Made by a program: the position numbers and the translations under genes. Shown piece after piece: positions 1-9,424 of a DNA stretch of 64,000 nucleotides. The notes under the pieces were generated by a model. It saw nothing but the letters and a program-made list of their open reading frames with translations, searched no databases and was not told the origin of the DNA. Source of the stretch: Chara braunii (taxonomy: Eukaryota > Streptophyta > Charophyceae > Charales > Characeae); assembly GCA_003427395.1 (NCBI GenBank), contig BFEA01000065.1:547986-611985 (forward strand). Direction: 5' to 3'. Each line of letters begins with the position of its first letter. Position 1 is the stretch's first letter.

Positions 1-176
1 GTTCACAGTGACGGTCATTCCACGAGCAGTAACCAATGAGCGCTCACGCACCCATTGCCACGCTGCCGCCCAGACACACCCGCCTTGGTATCCCCCACCC
101 AGGTTGGAATGAGGAAGATGAGGACACGAATGGGGGGCGTGGGGGGTTGGTGAGATGGGGGCGCGCCTGCACGTCT

Positions 177-184
177 CACACACA

Positions 185-248
<64 letters not shown>
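177..248. repeat. (CA)n-(GA)n compound microsatellite
   Basis: An uninterrupted CA run (177-202) passes directly into a GA run (203-248). The reading frames across it (Ser-Leu on one strand, Arg-Glu and Thr-His on the other) come from the repeat and are not genes. The flanking 1-176 shows nothing recognisable. Confidence 0.97.
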
Positions 249-249
<1 letters not shown>

Positions 250-320
250 CTGTCTGTTGCGTGACACGTGTGCTCAGAGGCAGTACTCAGTGGGGGGCAG
301 TCCAAGCGGGTAGCCATGAT

Positions 321-396
321 GGAAGGGTGGGAGCAGGAACGGGTACGACAGTCTCCAGGAAGGGTGGGAGCAGGAACGGGCACAGCAGTCTCCAGG
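321..396. repeat. 37-bp tandem duplication
   Basis: Two adjacent copies of a unit beginning GGAAGGGTGGGAGCAGGAAC (321-357 and 358-396) differ at only a few positions. No coding potential is supported. Confidence 0.85.
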
Positions 397-489
397 AATG
401 AATAACAGTACCGTAAATGAAAAAATGTGGGACTGTCGGTACCCCGGAACAGACCGGTACCAAACATGATTCAGGTGCCTATAAGAAAC

Positions 490-613
490 TACCACCCTGA
501 CTCCATGGCCGGCGTGAGTTACAACCACTTTTTTGAACTGGGCCATGACAAAGTTGCTCGCACATGTTTTTTTTGCCAATTAGAAACTCTGATGTGACAT
601 GAACATACTTCCC
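490..613 (+). repeat. Dispersed repeat related to the foldback element at 8.7-9.4 kb
   Basis: This 120-bp stretch closely matches 9278-9393: shared words include GAGTTACAACCAC, GGCCATGACAAAGTTGC and TGTGACATGAAC. It corresponds to the right arm of the foldback element plus its right flank. The repeated unit is therefore larger than the foldback arms, and this is either a solo arm or a fragment. Confidence 0.8.
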
Positions 614-784
614 TCTTTTCTTTTTTTTTCCCTCTTTTCTTGTTTAGGGAAAATTGCATTTGTAGTATCTGTTCCCCATTAAAGGTGGGAGTACCCGCAA
701 TTCCCAACCTCGGTGCCCAACTTGCATCAGTACTCGGGGAATTGTCTGTGCGAATTATATGTATGCCCAGGACGGAGGTGGGCC

Positions 785-960
785 AGATGTAGTAGATAGT
801 GGGCGCTGGGCATGAGCTCGAGCCCTGCTGGGAAAAGGCACAGATGTAGTAGAGAGTGCCCTGCTGGGAAAAGGCACAGATGTAGTAGAGAGTGCCCTGC
901 TGGGAAAAGGCACAGATGTAGTAGACAGAGATGTAGTGGATAGTGTGAGCCGGGCATTAG
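785..960. repeat. 36-bp minisatellite
   Basis: Three near-perfect units start at 823, 859 and 895, each beginning CCCTGCTGGGAAAAGG and containing CAGATGTAGTAGAGAGTG. Degenerate partial units flank them to about 990. The Leu/Pro/Cys-rich minus-strand frames here are repeat artefacts. Confidence 0.9.
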
Positions 961-1583
961 CCCGAAGTCTGCCAGGAAAAGGCACAGATTTTGTACTGTT
1001 TATCTCATGGCATGTTTGAATACAAGTACACAGCAAATACAAGTACGCACTGCGCAGCACGGAGTTTCTGGAGGCAGAAAAGACATAGGGGTTAGTGAGT
1101 TGGGCATGAGCTCGAAGCCTCGAACCCTTTCTCTTTTTTTTCACGACAACCCGAGTTAAACACAAGTACACGGCCCCGGCCATGCAGTCCGAAACTTGTT
1201 GCCACAAGAAAACGAGGCCGAAACGTCAAACGCTAGGCCCGCCGCCGTTGATAAATTCGATCGGTAGCTTCATTTTTGTTTCGCGCCCAGGTGCCCATGT
1301 ACTGGTGCTTTAATGCTAGGGGTGCTGATATGAGCGGAAACCACTAGCACCCCCGGGGAGGCTCCATCAAGCAACACCTGCTGGAAAGCGGGTCCACCGC
1401 CCCTGAACATTGGAAATTGTTTGACAAGGACTTTAAATTTGACTGTGATGACTGAAGGCTGTTTTTTGTAGCATTTGTGGTTGATTCCCCAAATGACAGC
1501 CGAAAGAAGGTGACCTGCTACCTGTGATTAGCTCCCAATTCATGTAGGCAATCAGTCCCCCCTTCCCCCAACCCTTCTGCACT
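961..1583. other. Intergenic, no gene seen
   Basis: No coding frame with family resemblance. Around 1290-1325 is a sequence resembling one end of the inverted-repeat element at 1584-1790 (CATGTACTGGTGCTTTAATG), perhaps a degenerate second end. Confidence 0.5.
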
Positions 1584-1790
1584 TAAACCACCAGTACTTG
1601 GCACAACTATCCATGCCGAGCCTGGAATGCCCCTGCGCGCCCATTTTCGCCGAAGCGCCGGGGTACCGTTTCAAAATTGTTTTGGCTGGCGCTTCCAGCC
1701 AATGAGGTCCGGTACCCCGAAGCCCTAAAGGCGCGGCGCGTTAACGGGAACGTGCGGCGGCCGATAGCTGGGCCAAGTACTGGTGGTTTA
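1584..1790. mobile_element. Small MITE-like element with perfect 18-bp terminal inverted repeats
   Basis: TAAACCACCAGTACTTGG (1584-1601) is the exact reverse complement of CCAAGTACTGGTGGTTTA (1773-1790). Further inside, GGGGTACC and GGTACCCC are also inverted, so most of the 207-bp element could fold. It has no ORF. The outermost TA could belong to a TA target-site duplication, as in Tc1/mariner-derived MITEs, but because TA is palindromic this cannot be decided here. It abuts the LINE fragment that starts about 80 bp downstream. Confidence 0.75.
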
Positions 1791-1909
1791 TGATTGATTC
1801 TCGCCTTTTGCTCATTTCCTCATTTGTTTTGGTGTCAGCTCTGCCTCTTCAGCCCGCATCGTAGCCGCCAAATAAAAATGAGTGGGGGACTAAGACGGAG
1901 GGCTGGTGG

Positions 1910-2190
1910 TTGTCCCCACATGATACTCAACCTCCGCAAGACCCGCCAGTCAACTGGCGCCCAAAAGTGGAGGCGATCAGAATCTTGGGCATCCGACTGA
2001 CGGCACTGGGCCCCCCGTCTGATCATGGCCAGGTATTGGTCCAGACCGCGGTGCAGAGGCTAGCAAATTGGGATGGCCTTCACACATCGCTAGTGGGGAG
2101 GCCACTAGCAATTAACAACGCGGTCCTTGCAACCATCTGGTATAAGACCGCATTTTGGGAAATCCCTAAGATGCAACTTATGCACCCGAG
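1910..2190 (+). pseudogene. LINE ORF2 fragment: reverse transcriptase thumb region
   Basis: The frame reads ILGIRL, then RLANWDGLHTSLVGRP and LAINNAVLATIWYKTAFWEIP. This is the layout of the L1-type RT thumb: an ILGI strand, a Trp-rich helix, then LS-x-x-GR and a Tyr-containing helix. The RT catalytic palm (YxDD) is absent upstream. The similarity continues after about 2170 in another frame (reading LWKNDHENTKC, then VVWKFV), so a frameshift lies near 2170-2200. It is a truncated, non-functional remnant that belongs with the next feature. Confidence 0.75.
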
Positions 2191-3648
2191 GCGGCTTATC
2201 TATGGAAGAATGACCATGAAAACACGAAGTGCATCAAAAGAGTTGTGTGGAAATTCGTCACCCAACTGAAGAGAGGGGGAGGCCTGGGCATCCTGGACCC
2301 AGGGGATGAAATCAAAGCCTTAATGTTCAAAATTATAACACGCCTCCTGCTGGCCAATGACCTTCCATGGCTCCCTCTCGCATATATACAACTAGCTAAC
2401 CTTGCACCCCCCTTCCCCCCACATCGCTCGGTTCACCCCCTCTGCTGGCTAGCAAATAAGGCTTGGTCTCTACCTGGTCCTCCTCGTCATAGGCAGGATG
2501 GCTCTCCTCGGAACGCTGTCAGATGGGACCTAAAAAATGATCCCCTGTGGATCACCATGCCGGGTCAGTGGAGGAAGATGGGGCCGGTCCACCCCCCCCC
2601 CCCCCACAGGATAGAAGAAATCTCGCGACAACCACTGTTCGGGAACCCTCACATATGCGACAATGCTGGGCAGCCCCTCGCCTTGTCCACCAACTCCCAC
2701 TGGCTAACATGGGTACGAAAAGGCATATTTACAATTGGGGACCTGTGGGATTGCCAGACGGGGACATGGAGGACCGCGCAGCAACTGCCTCCGAGTTTAA
2801 AAGGTGTAAGACATCTCAAGGACAAAATTGAGCAACTTCGGGATGCGATCCCGCCCTCCTGGAGGGCTGCCCTACAGGACGGTCCATCGTTGGGCAGACT
2901 AGATTGGGTCATTCGAGTCAGTACCAACCAGATCCCCATGGCCATTTTTAGGATGGCCCACGTTACACAGCAAGGGGTGATAACACATGCATACGAGCCG
3001 GATGTGCCAGGTGCAAGGTGGGCTGCCCTGAGAAGAGTCCCGGATCTGGATTGCACGATTGCGGCTGAGGAGCTTGTCAGAATCAGAGTACTGGGGACAG
3101 ACGATACAGGCTACTATGCCTATGAAATGTCCACCCCAATATATGCACTTCCCTTCGACCCGGAAGAATGGGAATGGGGGGGTCAAAACCCCACCCCCAG
3201 CTGGCAATACACAGCTAAAGAAGGGTACAAGCAGGCTCACGATCTGCTCCCATCTACCCCAATAGTCCAAAACAGATGGAAGAGGGATTCCCCGGTAGGT
3301 GAGGAAAGCTGGCGCCATATCCCGTGGACAACCTATGCACATATAATGCCCACCTCCCATCGAGCCTTACAATGGCAAATAATACACCGCTGCCTCCCAA
3401 CCCCAGATTGGGTGACCTCGAGATTTAATATGGAACAAGCAGGAGTTCTATCCCCTATTTGCTCCCATTGTGGGCCTGGCGCCGAAAGCCGTAGAGCTGA
3501 CCTGGAACACTGTTTGCTCGCATGCCCGATGGCAGTAAGGGTTTGGCAGTGGTGGGATGCAATGTGGAATGCACTTACAAACACTGTGTTTCACTGGGAT
3601 GTCGCGCTCATCCTCATGGGAAAACGTAGAAGCTTCCCCGCAGCTTGA
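2170..3648 (+). pseudogene. LINE ORF2 C-terminal region, copy 1
   Basis: An open frame of roughly 490 codons begins after a TAA at 2167. It carries the conserved GGLGILDP block that follows the RT domain in L1-type ORF2 proteins. Near its end is the zf-RVT motif: HRCLPT, then CSHC (about 3460-3471), EHC (about 3504-3512) and ACP (about 3523), a Cys/His zinc-binding pattern. In the family this region aids RNA binding and target-primed reverse transcription. The frame ends at TGA 3646-3648, where the tandem copy has TTCGAC, so the stop may be a former CGA. Copy 1 then stops matching copy 2 at about 3687, next to an ambiguous base at 3691. Confidence 0.85.
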
Positions 3649-3687
3649 ACCCCCTTTCAACGGAACCTCTTCGGTCACATGCGCCTG

Positions 3688-3835
3688 GCCNAAAAAAAAA
3701 AACAGAAGTTCAGGCCCGCAGCGGTGGGGAATGGCTGGTGACATGTCTTACTTCAGCTCCCAGGCCCCCCACCAGTATGGTGGTTTACACCACCTGTACC
3801 TTTCACTGCTTGGAAAAAAAAATACTGCGGCGGTT
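3688..3835 (+). other. Junction between the two LINE segments
   Basis: 148 bp not shared with either LINE copy: an N (3691) followed by an A-run, unique sequence, another A-run (3814-3822) and GGCGGTT before copy 2 begins. The A-runs are compatible with poly(A)-like junctions, that is, a second LINE insertion rather than simple unequal exchange. The N marks a base-call ambiguity in the homopolymer. Confidence 0.5.
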
Positions 3836-5152
3836 GGCTCCCTCTCACATATATACAACTGGCTAACCTTGCACCCCCCTCCCCCCCACATCGCCCAGTT
3901 CACCCCCTCTGCTGGCTAACAAATAAGGCTTGGTCTCTACCTGGCCCCCCTCGTCATAGGCTGGATGGCTCTCCTCGGAACGCTGTCAGATGGGACCTAA
4001 AAAATGATCCCCTGTGGATCACCATGCTGGGTCTGTGGAGGAAGATGGGGCCGGTCCAAAAGCCCCCCCCGCACAGGATAGAAGAAATCTCGCGACAACC
4101 ACTGTTCGGGAACCCTCACATATGCGACAATGCTGGGCAGCCCCTCGCCTTGTCCACCGACTCCCACTGGCTAACATGGGTACGAAAAGGCATATTTGCA
4201 ATTGGGGACCTGTGGGATTGCCAGACGGGGACATGGAGGACCGCACAGCAACTGCATCCGAGTTTAAAAGGTGTAAGAAATCTCTAGGACAAAATTGAGC
4301 AACTTCGGGATGCGATCCCGCCCACCTGGAGGGCTGCCCTACAGGACGGTCCATCGCTGGGCAGACTAGACTGGGTCACCCGTGGCAGTACCAACCCGAT
4401 CCCCATGACCATTTTTAGGGTGGTCCACGTTACACAGCAAGGGGTGATAACACACGCATACGAGCCTGATGTGCCGGGTGCAAAGTCGGCAGCCCTGAAA
4501 AGAGTCCCGGATCTGGATTGCACGATTGCGGCTGAGGAGCTCGTCAGAATCAGAGTAGTGGGGACAGACGATACAAGCTACTATGCCTACGAAATGTCCA
4601 CCCCAACATATGCACTCCCCTTCGACCCGGAAGAATGGGAATGGGGGGGTCAAAACCCCACCCCCATCTGGCAATACAGAGCTAAAGAAGGGTACAAGCG
4701 GGCTCACGATCTCCTCCCATCTACCCCAATAGTCCAAAACAGATGGAAGAGGGATTCCCCGGCAGGTGAGGAAAGCTGGTGCCATATCCCGTGGACAACT
4801 TATGCACATATAATGCCCACCTCCCATCGAGCCTTACAATGGCAAATAATACACCACTGCCTCCCGGCCCCGGATTGGGTGACCTTGAGATCTAACATGG
4901 AACACGCAGGAGTTCTATCCCCTATTTGCTCCCATTGTGGGCCAGGCGCCGAAAGCTGTAGAGCTGACTTGGAACACTGTTTGACCGCATGTCCGATGGC
5001 AGTAAGGGTTTGACAGCGGTGGGATGCAATGTGGAATGCACTCACAGGCACCGCGTTTCACTGGGATGTCGCGCTCATCCTCCTGGGAAAACGTAGAAGC
5101 TTCCCCGCAGCTTCGACCCCTTTCAACGGAACCTCTTCGGTCACATGCGCCT
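3836..5152 (+). pseudogene. LINE ORF2 C-terminal region, copy 2 (tandem duplicate)
   Basis: This repeats 2369-3687 at an offset of about 1465 bp with high identity across both coding and homopolymer parts. It reads in one frame but is broken by TAG at 4288 (copy 1 has AAG) and TGA at 5011-5013 (copy 1 has TGG). The zinc-binding block (CSHC, EHC, ACP) is intact at roughly 4927-4995. The copies differ by scattered substitutions, so the duplication is not recent and is not a trivial assembly repeat. Copy 2 alone continues into the true ORF2 C-terminus. Confidence 0.85.
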
Positions 5153-5519
5153 CACCATACTTATGGTAATATGGCGAAGGAGGTGCTCCGCGGAATGCCA
5201 AGACGTTGCCTTTCGCTTTCACCAAGCTAAAGTGGATCTGGTGGACATCCTCTGGGCAAACTTGCTGAAAGCCAACAAAAAATTAGTTGGCGTGCTGGCC
5301 GCAAGCCCGGACAGAGAAAGCAAAGAACAGGTCATCGCTGCCTTTAGGGAGCTCTGGATCGACCCCCGCGGAAAGCTAGCAGATGTGCAGAATAACGGAA
5401 CATTGTTATGGAAAAACTGGATGGCACACCAGGACCAGTGGTCCTTCCAAGACCGCCTCACTGCTTCCCTACTTCAATGCCAGGCCAAACAAAAGGGGCA
5501 ATGGTATCAATGCTCTTAA
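5145..5519 (+). pseudogene. LINE ORF2 extreme C-terminus
   Basis: Reading from MRLTILMVIWRRRC to a TAA at 5517-5519, this frame continues the LINE protein beyond the zinc-binding region, after a frameshift relative to copy 2. The W-x-x-R-R segment just after the zinc motif resembles the WxxRN-type block found in plant LINE ORF2 C-termini. The rest has charged helical sequence with no motif I recognise. It is absent from copy 1, which breaks off before it. Confidence 0.6.
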
Positions 5520-5539
5520 GGACAAGCCCGACAACCCGC

Positions 5540-6240
5540 TTCCAGGAGGGTCCGGATCTCCAATCCCCTGCCCCCTCCTTAGGGATGCCCTTTCCCCCCG
5601 CAGTCTCCACCATCGGCCCCCTCACCCCCCCCCCTTCCATCCCGACGGACTCTCCTCCTCTAACCATACCGTCACCTCCCCCCTTACCAATGGACACTCT
5701 GCCCGTTACCCACCCCCAGTCCCCTGCGGGGCCTGCGCCCCTGATGGTCCCCCCTTCTCCTACCCCGCCCGCTTCCCCCCCCATCCCCATGAATTCCCAG
5801 CCGTTTATCCCGCTGCCCCCGTCACAGTCTCCACCATCGACCCCGTCACCTTCCCCTTCTCTCCCGATGGCCTCTCCTCCTTTAATCACACTGATATCTC
5901 CTACCCCTCCCCAGTACCAATGGACATTCTGCCCATTACCCCCCCACAGTTCCCTGCATCCCTGATGGTTCCCCCTTCTCCTACCCCGCCCCCCCCCCCC
6001 CCCATCCTCATGAATTCCCCGCCGTTTATCCCGCTGCCCCCCTCACAGTCTCCACCATCGACCCCGTCACCGTCCCCTTCTCTCCCGATGGCCTCTCCTC
6101 CTTTAACTACACTGTCATCTCCTTTCCCTCCCCAGTCCCCTGCGCCCCTGATGGGCCCCCCTTCTCCTACCCCGCCCCCTGCCCCCCCATCCCCATGAAT
6201 CCCCCGCCGAACATCCCCCTGTTTCCCCCCTCCCCTTTGT
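5540..6240. repeat. C-rich tandem repeat, about 222-bp period
   Basis: Strongly C-rich plus strand. The marker CAGTCTCCACCATCG recurs at 5601, 5825 and about 6046, giving three units of 221-224 bp. Two plus frames are open across it and would encode Pro/Ser/Thr-rich chains such as SPTPPASPPIPMNS. Because more than one frame is open and the unit length is not a clean protein repeat, I read this as low-complexity DNA in or next to the LINE 3' region. A proline-rich wall-protein exon is a weaker alternative. Confidence 0.75.
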
Positions 6241-6897
6241 CCCTGCCCCGCAGCGTCATTGAAAGGCCACCACCTGCAAGTTGACAGTGGTACCGGAGAG
6301 TGTACATCGGCAAGGTGAACCAGGGCTGGAAACCTGGAATGATGAAGACCGACGCAGCTAAGGGATCAGATCCTCAGACTATGAATGCACGTCAGGGAAG
6401 GGATACTGCTGATCCTCAGGTTCCAAGGTTTACGAATGTGTTGCATGGATTTTGAGAAGGGAAGAGGGTTTTAAGGGCTTCAAGGGTTTAAAGGGCTGAC
6501 AGGAACAGGCGTAGCAATAACAAATAGGGGGCTGCTGAGTTGGGCTGGGTCATAGAACAGGGATGCTCCAAGAGGGTATGGGTGATATTGGCAGCTCCAT
6601 GGGACAACGGAGCCCCGGGTAGTGTTAGAAATGGCCGCAGCTCACTTTGAACTTTCGGGTAGTGAATAGTTCAGGAGCCGAGTAGGGTAGAGATTGTCTC
6701 AGCACAAAGCGGGGTTAATCCTTCCTCACTGAGGAAGCAATCAATGCCCTATGATTATTCTATATTTGCGTCATGCAGGGAAGCTGTCTCCAGGGGAGCA
6801 GTGGCTGAGGCTCTTCCAGCCCTAATGGGAAGAGGCTTGTGGTTAAATGTTGTAATCATCAAATTCATAATTGGAGCCTTGGGCAGTGGGCCCATTT
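6241..6897 (+). other. Non-coding 3' part of the LINE
   Basis: No open frame with family resemblance. The stretch runs from the end of the C-rich repeat to the poly(A) tract and is best read as LINE 3' UTR, although unrelated sequence cannot be excluded. Confidence 0.45.
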
Positions 6898-6912
6898 AAA
6901 AAAAAAAAAAAA
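6898..6912 (+). other. Poly(A) tract, probable LINE 3' end
   Basis: Fifteen consecutive A residues follow the LINE 3' region in the sense orientation, as expected for a retrotransposed RNA end. Confidence 0.6.
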
Positions 6913-7069
6913 CACTCCCCTAATGAAAGACAGGACTGAGCAGGATGGGCCTGCCTTAAAACCTGAACCTCTTCCGTTATCCCATGCCTGTTGTCTGTTC
7001 CAATTCCAACTCTTTTTTCTTCTACCCTGCTGTAGCTCAGCTGAGAAAAGTCACAAAAGGCAGTAATTA

Positions 7070-7500
7070 TTGCGGTCTATCGGCCTCGCTCCACTACTTA
7101 CCAAACGCACAAAAGACAAAAACTATGGCAGTGTATCTTTTGATATTCTAGAATTTCTAGTGCAAGATGCATTCGAATTTTGCACATTTGGTGAGTAGTG
7201 GGGCCAGGCTCTATATTCCCATGTTGTAGCACTAGCAGAAGATTGGTCTATTCACCATTCTTTTTCTTTCCTGCTTTAGGCCACGACCTTGAGGTATTGG
7301 GCCTCGCTCCACTACTCGCCACATGCACAAAAAACAAAATAAAAAATAAAAAAAATTGGCTGTGTATATTTCCATGTTCTAGCGGAAGATTCACTCTCAT
7401 TTTGCACATTTGGTGAGTATGGGAGCCAAGCCCACTGTCATTGAACTGGGAGGCCGCAGAAGATTCGTTCTCATTTCGCATGTGGTGAGTGGTGGGGCGA
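7070..7500 (+). repeat. 221-bp tandem repeat with the CTAGCGGAAGATTCA module
   Basis: CGGCCTCGCTCCACTAC at 7081 recurs at about 7302. Each unit ends in a module approximating TCTAGCGGAAGATTC, then TCTCATTTTGCACATTTGG and TGAGT. Modules lie near 7145-7195, 7220 (partial), 7373-7420 and 7445-7495. The same module occurs at 18.3-19.2 kb and near 48.0 kb. The module ends in GGTGAGT, a consensus-like 5' splice site; whether that means anything is unknown. Confidence 0.75.
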
Positions 7501-7698
7501 GGCGCTTATTCTGTTCATGTGACTGCATCTGCATTGCAAGTCGGGTCTGCGTTTCAATACTTCGTGGGTGTGCCCGTTACCTGCACATCTGCATTGTGAA
7601 GTTGGTGCTGTTTCTCAACAATTCTTTGGGTGTACCAGCTGAGCTAGGCCTGTTGGCATGCGTGTGCCGTTGTTGTTTCTTTTCTCTTTAAAATTTGC

Positions 7699-7772
7699 AC
7701 CATTTGTTGATTTCTGCCTGTAATCTTTGCACAGGGGTCATACTAATCTTTTCCGTATCTGTCCGACATCCC
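7699..7772 (-). pseudogene. U6 snRNA pseudogene (antisense to the window)
   Basis: Reading the minus strand, the order matches plant U6: GGGATGTC near the 5' part, GATACGGAAAAGATTAGTAT, then GACCCCTGTGCAAAG, ending in AAATGGT. On the plus strand this appears as ACCATTTGTTGATTT and so on. It has a short deletion in the region equivalent to U6 about 15-30 and many substitutions, so it is a retropseudogene. A tRNA B-box-like GGTTCAAATCCC lies about 200 bp away on the same strand (7966-7982), giving the same tRNA-then-U6 order seen at 17.5 and 46.5 kb. Confidence 0.8.
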
Positions 7773-8677
7773 ACAGGGCGCTGCCCTGTCCACGATGTGT
7801 GCCTCACCGCGCATGGTACCACCCTGCCACATCAGACGACTCGGCTGGATGGTGCGGCCCGGCCATGCGAAGGGCTCAACTGGACTGATGTTGGCCATGT
7901 TTTTTTCAAGGGGGGAGACACAGTCCACGACCGTTCGCTCGCTGGCTTTCAGGCGGAGTTCGGCAGAGGGATTTGAACCACACCCATGAGCTGCGGCCAT
8001 GGGCTGCAGCCCGCCGCATCCTGGGAGACACGGCCCAGTGGGCCCAAGGGGGACTTTTCCCGAGGGCAATGCTCTGGCGGCCTCGGAAGGGGGAAATTTT
8101 CCTGAGGGCAATGAAATGATGTGGCCATTGGAAGTTCAAATACAAGTACACATCTGGCCAGGGGCTGTTAATATAGAAAAGTATAGGTTTGGCCATGGGC
8201 TGTTCAAACAGGAACAGATCTGGCCTACGTGGATGAGCAGCAGACATGTTACTGTTCACGGCAGGTCAGAAGCTCGAACGGGATTGAATCAGATGGACAC
8301 AATAATGCTTTTTCGGTGGGTGGGTTTCAATTTTTGTCTTCGTTTTTGTCCTTTTGTGTAGTGTGTTTTTACTTTTGCCGCAAAAAACAACCCCTTCTGT
8401 TCTGGGGGACATTGTTCGGTGGCTTATCGCTGGCAAGCATAGACTCGCAAAGCTTAGACAGGCAAAGCTCGAAAGAGCCAGAAAGGTAGAAAAGAGGAGT
8501 GGCAGTAGGTATTGATTGGGTCAAGTCGGCACCTGGCTCGCACACAACAGGGGCAGGGGGACTGCTACCTCAGGCAGCAGAACCAACAGCGAGGAGGGAG
8601 CCGGCAACATCAATAAATTATAAAAATTCATACAAAATTATAACTATCAAAACAACGGCGGATGTTTTGAGTTCATA
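7773..8677. other. No gene; possible SINE remnant
   Basis: Apart from a minus-strand tRNA B-box-like site (GGTTCAAATCCC, complement of 7966-7982), I see no coding frame or structured element. The frames here have no family resemblance. Confidence 0.4.
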
Positions 8678-9362
8678 ATGGGCAGAAAAAACAGGCAGTC
8701 GGCAACTTTGTCATGGCCTGAGTTTGAAAAGGTGGTTGTAACTCAGGCCGGCAGTGGTGTCAGGGTGGCGGTTTTGTTAAGCCGGTTGTGTTTTTTTTTT
8801 TTTCTGACGTCAGTTTTTTTTTCTTTTCTTCCCTTACCGAACAAAACGGACATCATATAACCGGGAAACGGGCCCGGCGTCCCTTACATCATTTGCTGCG
8901 GTCAAACGGGCTAAGCAAGGCACTATCGGCCAGACCTATCCCTATCGCCTCCCCACAAGGTCATGACAACCAATCCTGATCCCAACCTTAAAACAAGAAT
9001 CGCGTCCCCTAGTTTAAGAAACCGAAATCCTAATCCACCCCTTCTCCAAACTGCCATTATTAAGCAACCCTAATCTAGTAATTTTTTCTTTTTTTTTGCC
9101 GTCAGTTTTTTTTCTTTTTTCTTTTTTTTTCATTGCGGCCGTGATGTCTAGGACACACCCGCGGCTGGGCCACAGCCGCGATGTCTAGGCCACGCCTGTT
9201 GCTGGTCATGGCAGTGATGGGCCACAGTTACGAAAAAAAAGAAAAAGCACAACCGCCTTCACGAAACCGCCACCCTGACACCACTGCTGGCCTGAGTTAC
9301 AACCACCTTTTCAAACTCAGGCCATGACAAAGTTGCAGACTGCCTGTGTTTTCTGCCCCATT
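8678..9362. mobile_element. Foldback DNA element with about 115-bp inverted arms
   Basis: The left arm (8678-8790) and right arm (9247-9362) are near-perfect inverted copies. GGGCAGAAAA, GCAACTTTGTCATGGCC and AAAAGGTGGTTGTAACTCAG on the left reappear as reverse complement on the right. The roughly 455-bp interior is rich in poly-T tracts and holds no ORF. It is a non-autonomous MITE or foldback transposon. Target-site duplications are not obvious. The right arm plus right flank also exists alone at 490-613. Confidence 0.85.
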
Positions 9363-9424
9363 GCAAACTCCCATGTGACATGAACGTACTTCCCTTTAAA
9401 TGATATTATTCCACTTCTGATATT

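Larger units (their letters stand above)
1869..6912 (+). mobile_element. 5'-truncated LINE (non-LTR retrotransposon) with internal duplication and poly(A) tail
   Basis: Plus-strand remnant holding only the 3' part of ORF2: RT thumb, then the zinc-binding C-terminal region. It lacks the endonuclease and RT palm, which fits 5' truncation during target-primed reverse transcription. A 1.3-kb segment of ORF2 occurs twice in tandem (2369-3687 and 3836-5152). A C-rich tandem repeat and about 650 bp of non-coding sequence follow, ending in 15 A residues (6898-6912). I could not identify target-site duplications. The start position is approximate. Confidence 0.8.

Noticed and set aside
654-690. U2 snRNA fragment (TGTAGTATCTGTTC, 14 nt)
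   Set aside because: The match stops after 14 nt and neither flank follows U2, so it may be chance.
5383-6198. Proline-rich extensin or pherophorin-like protein
   Set aside because: Two frames are open, the repeat is at DNA level (222 bp), and it directly follows LINE ORF2 without a start or signal peptide.
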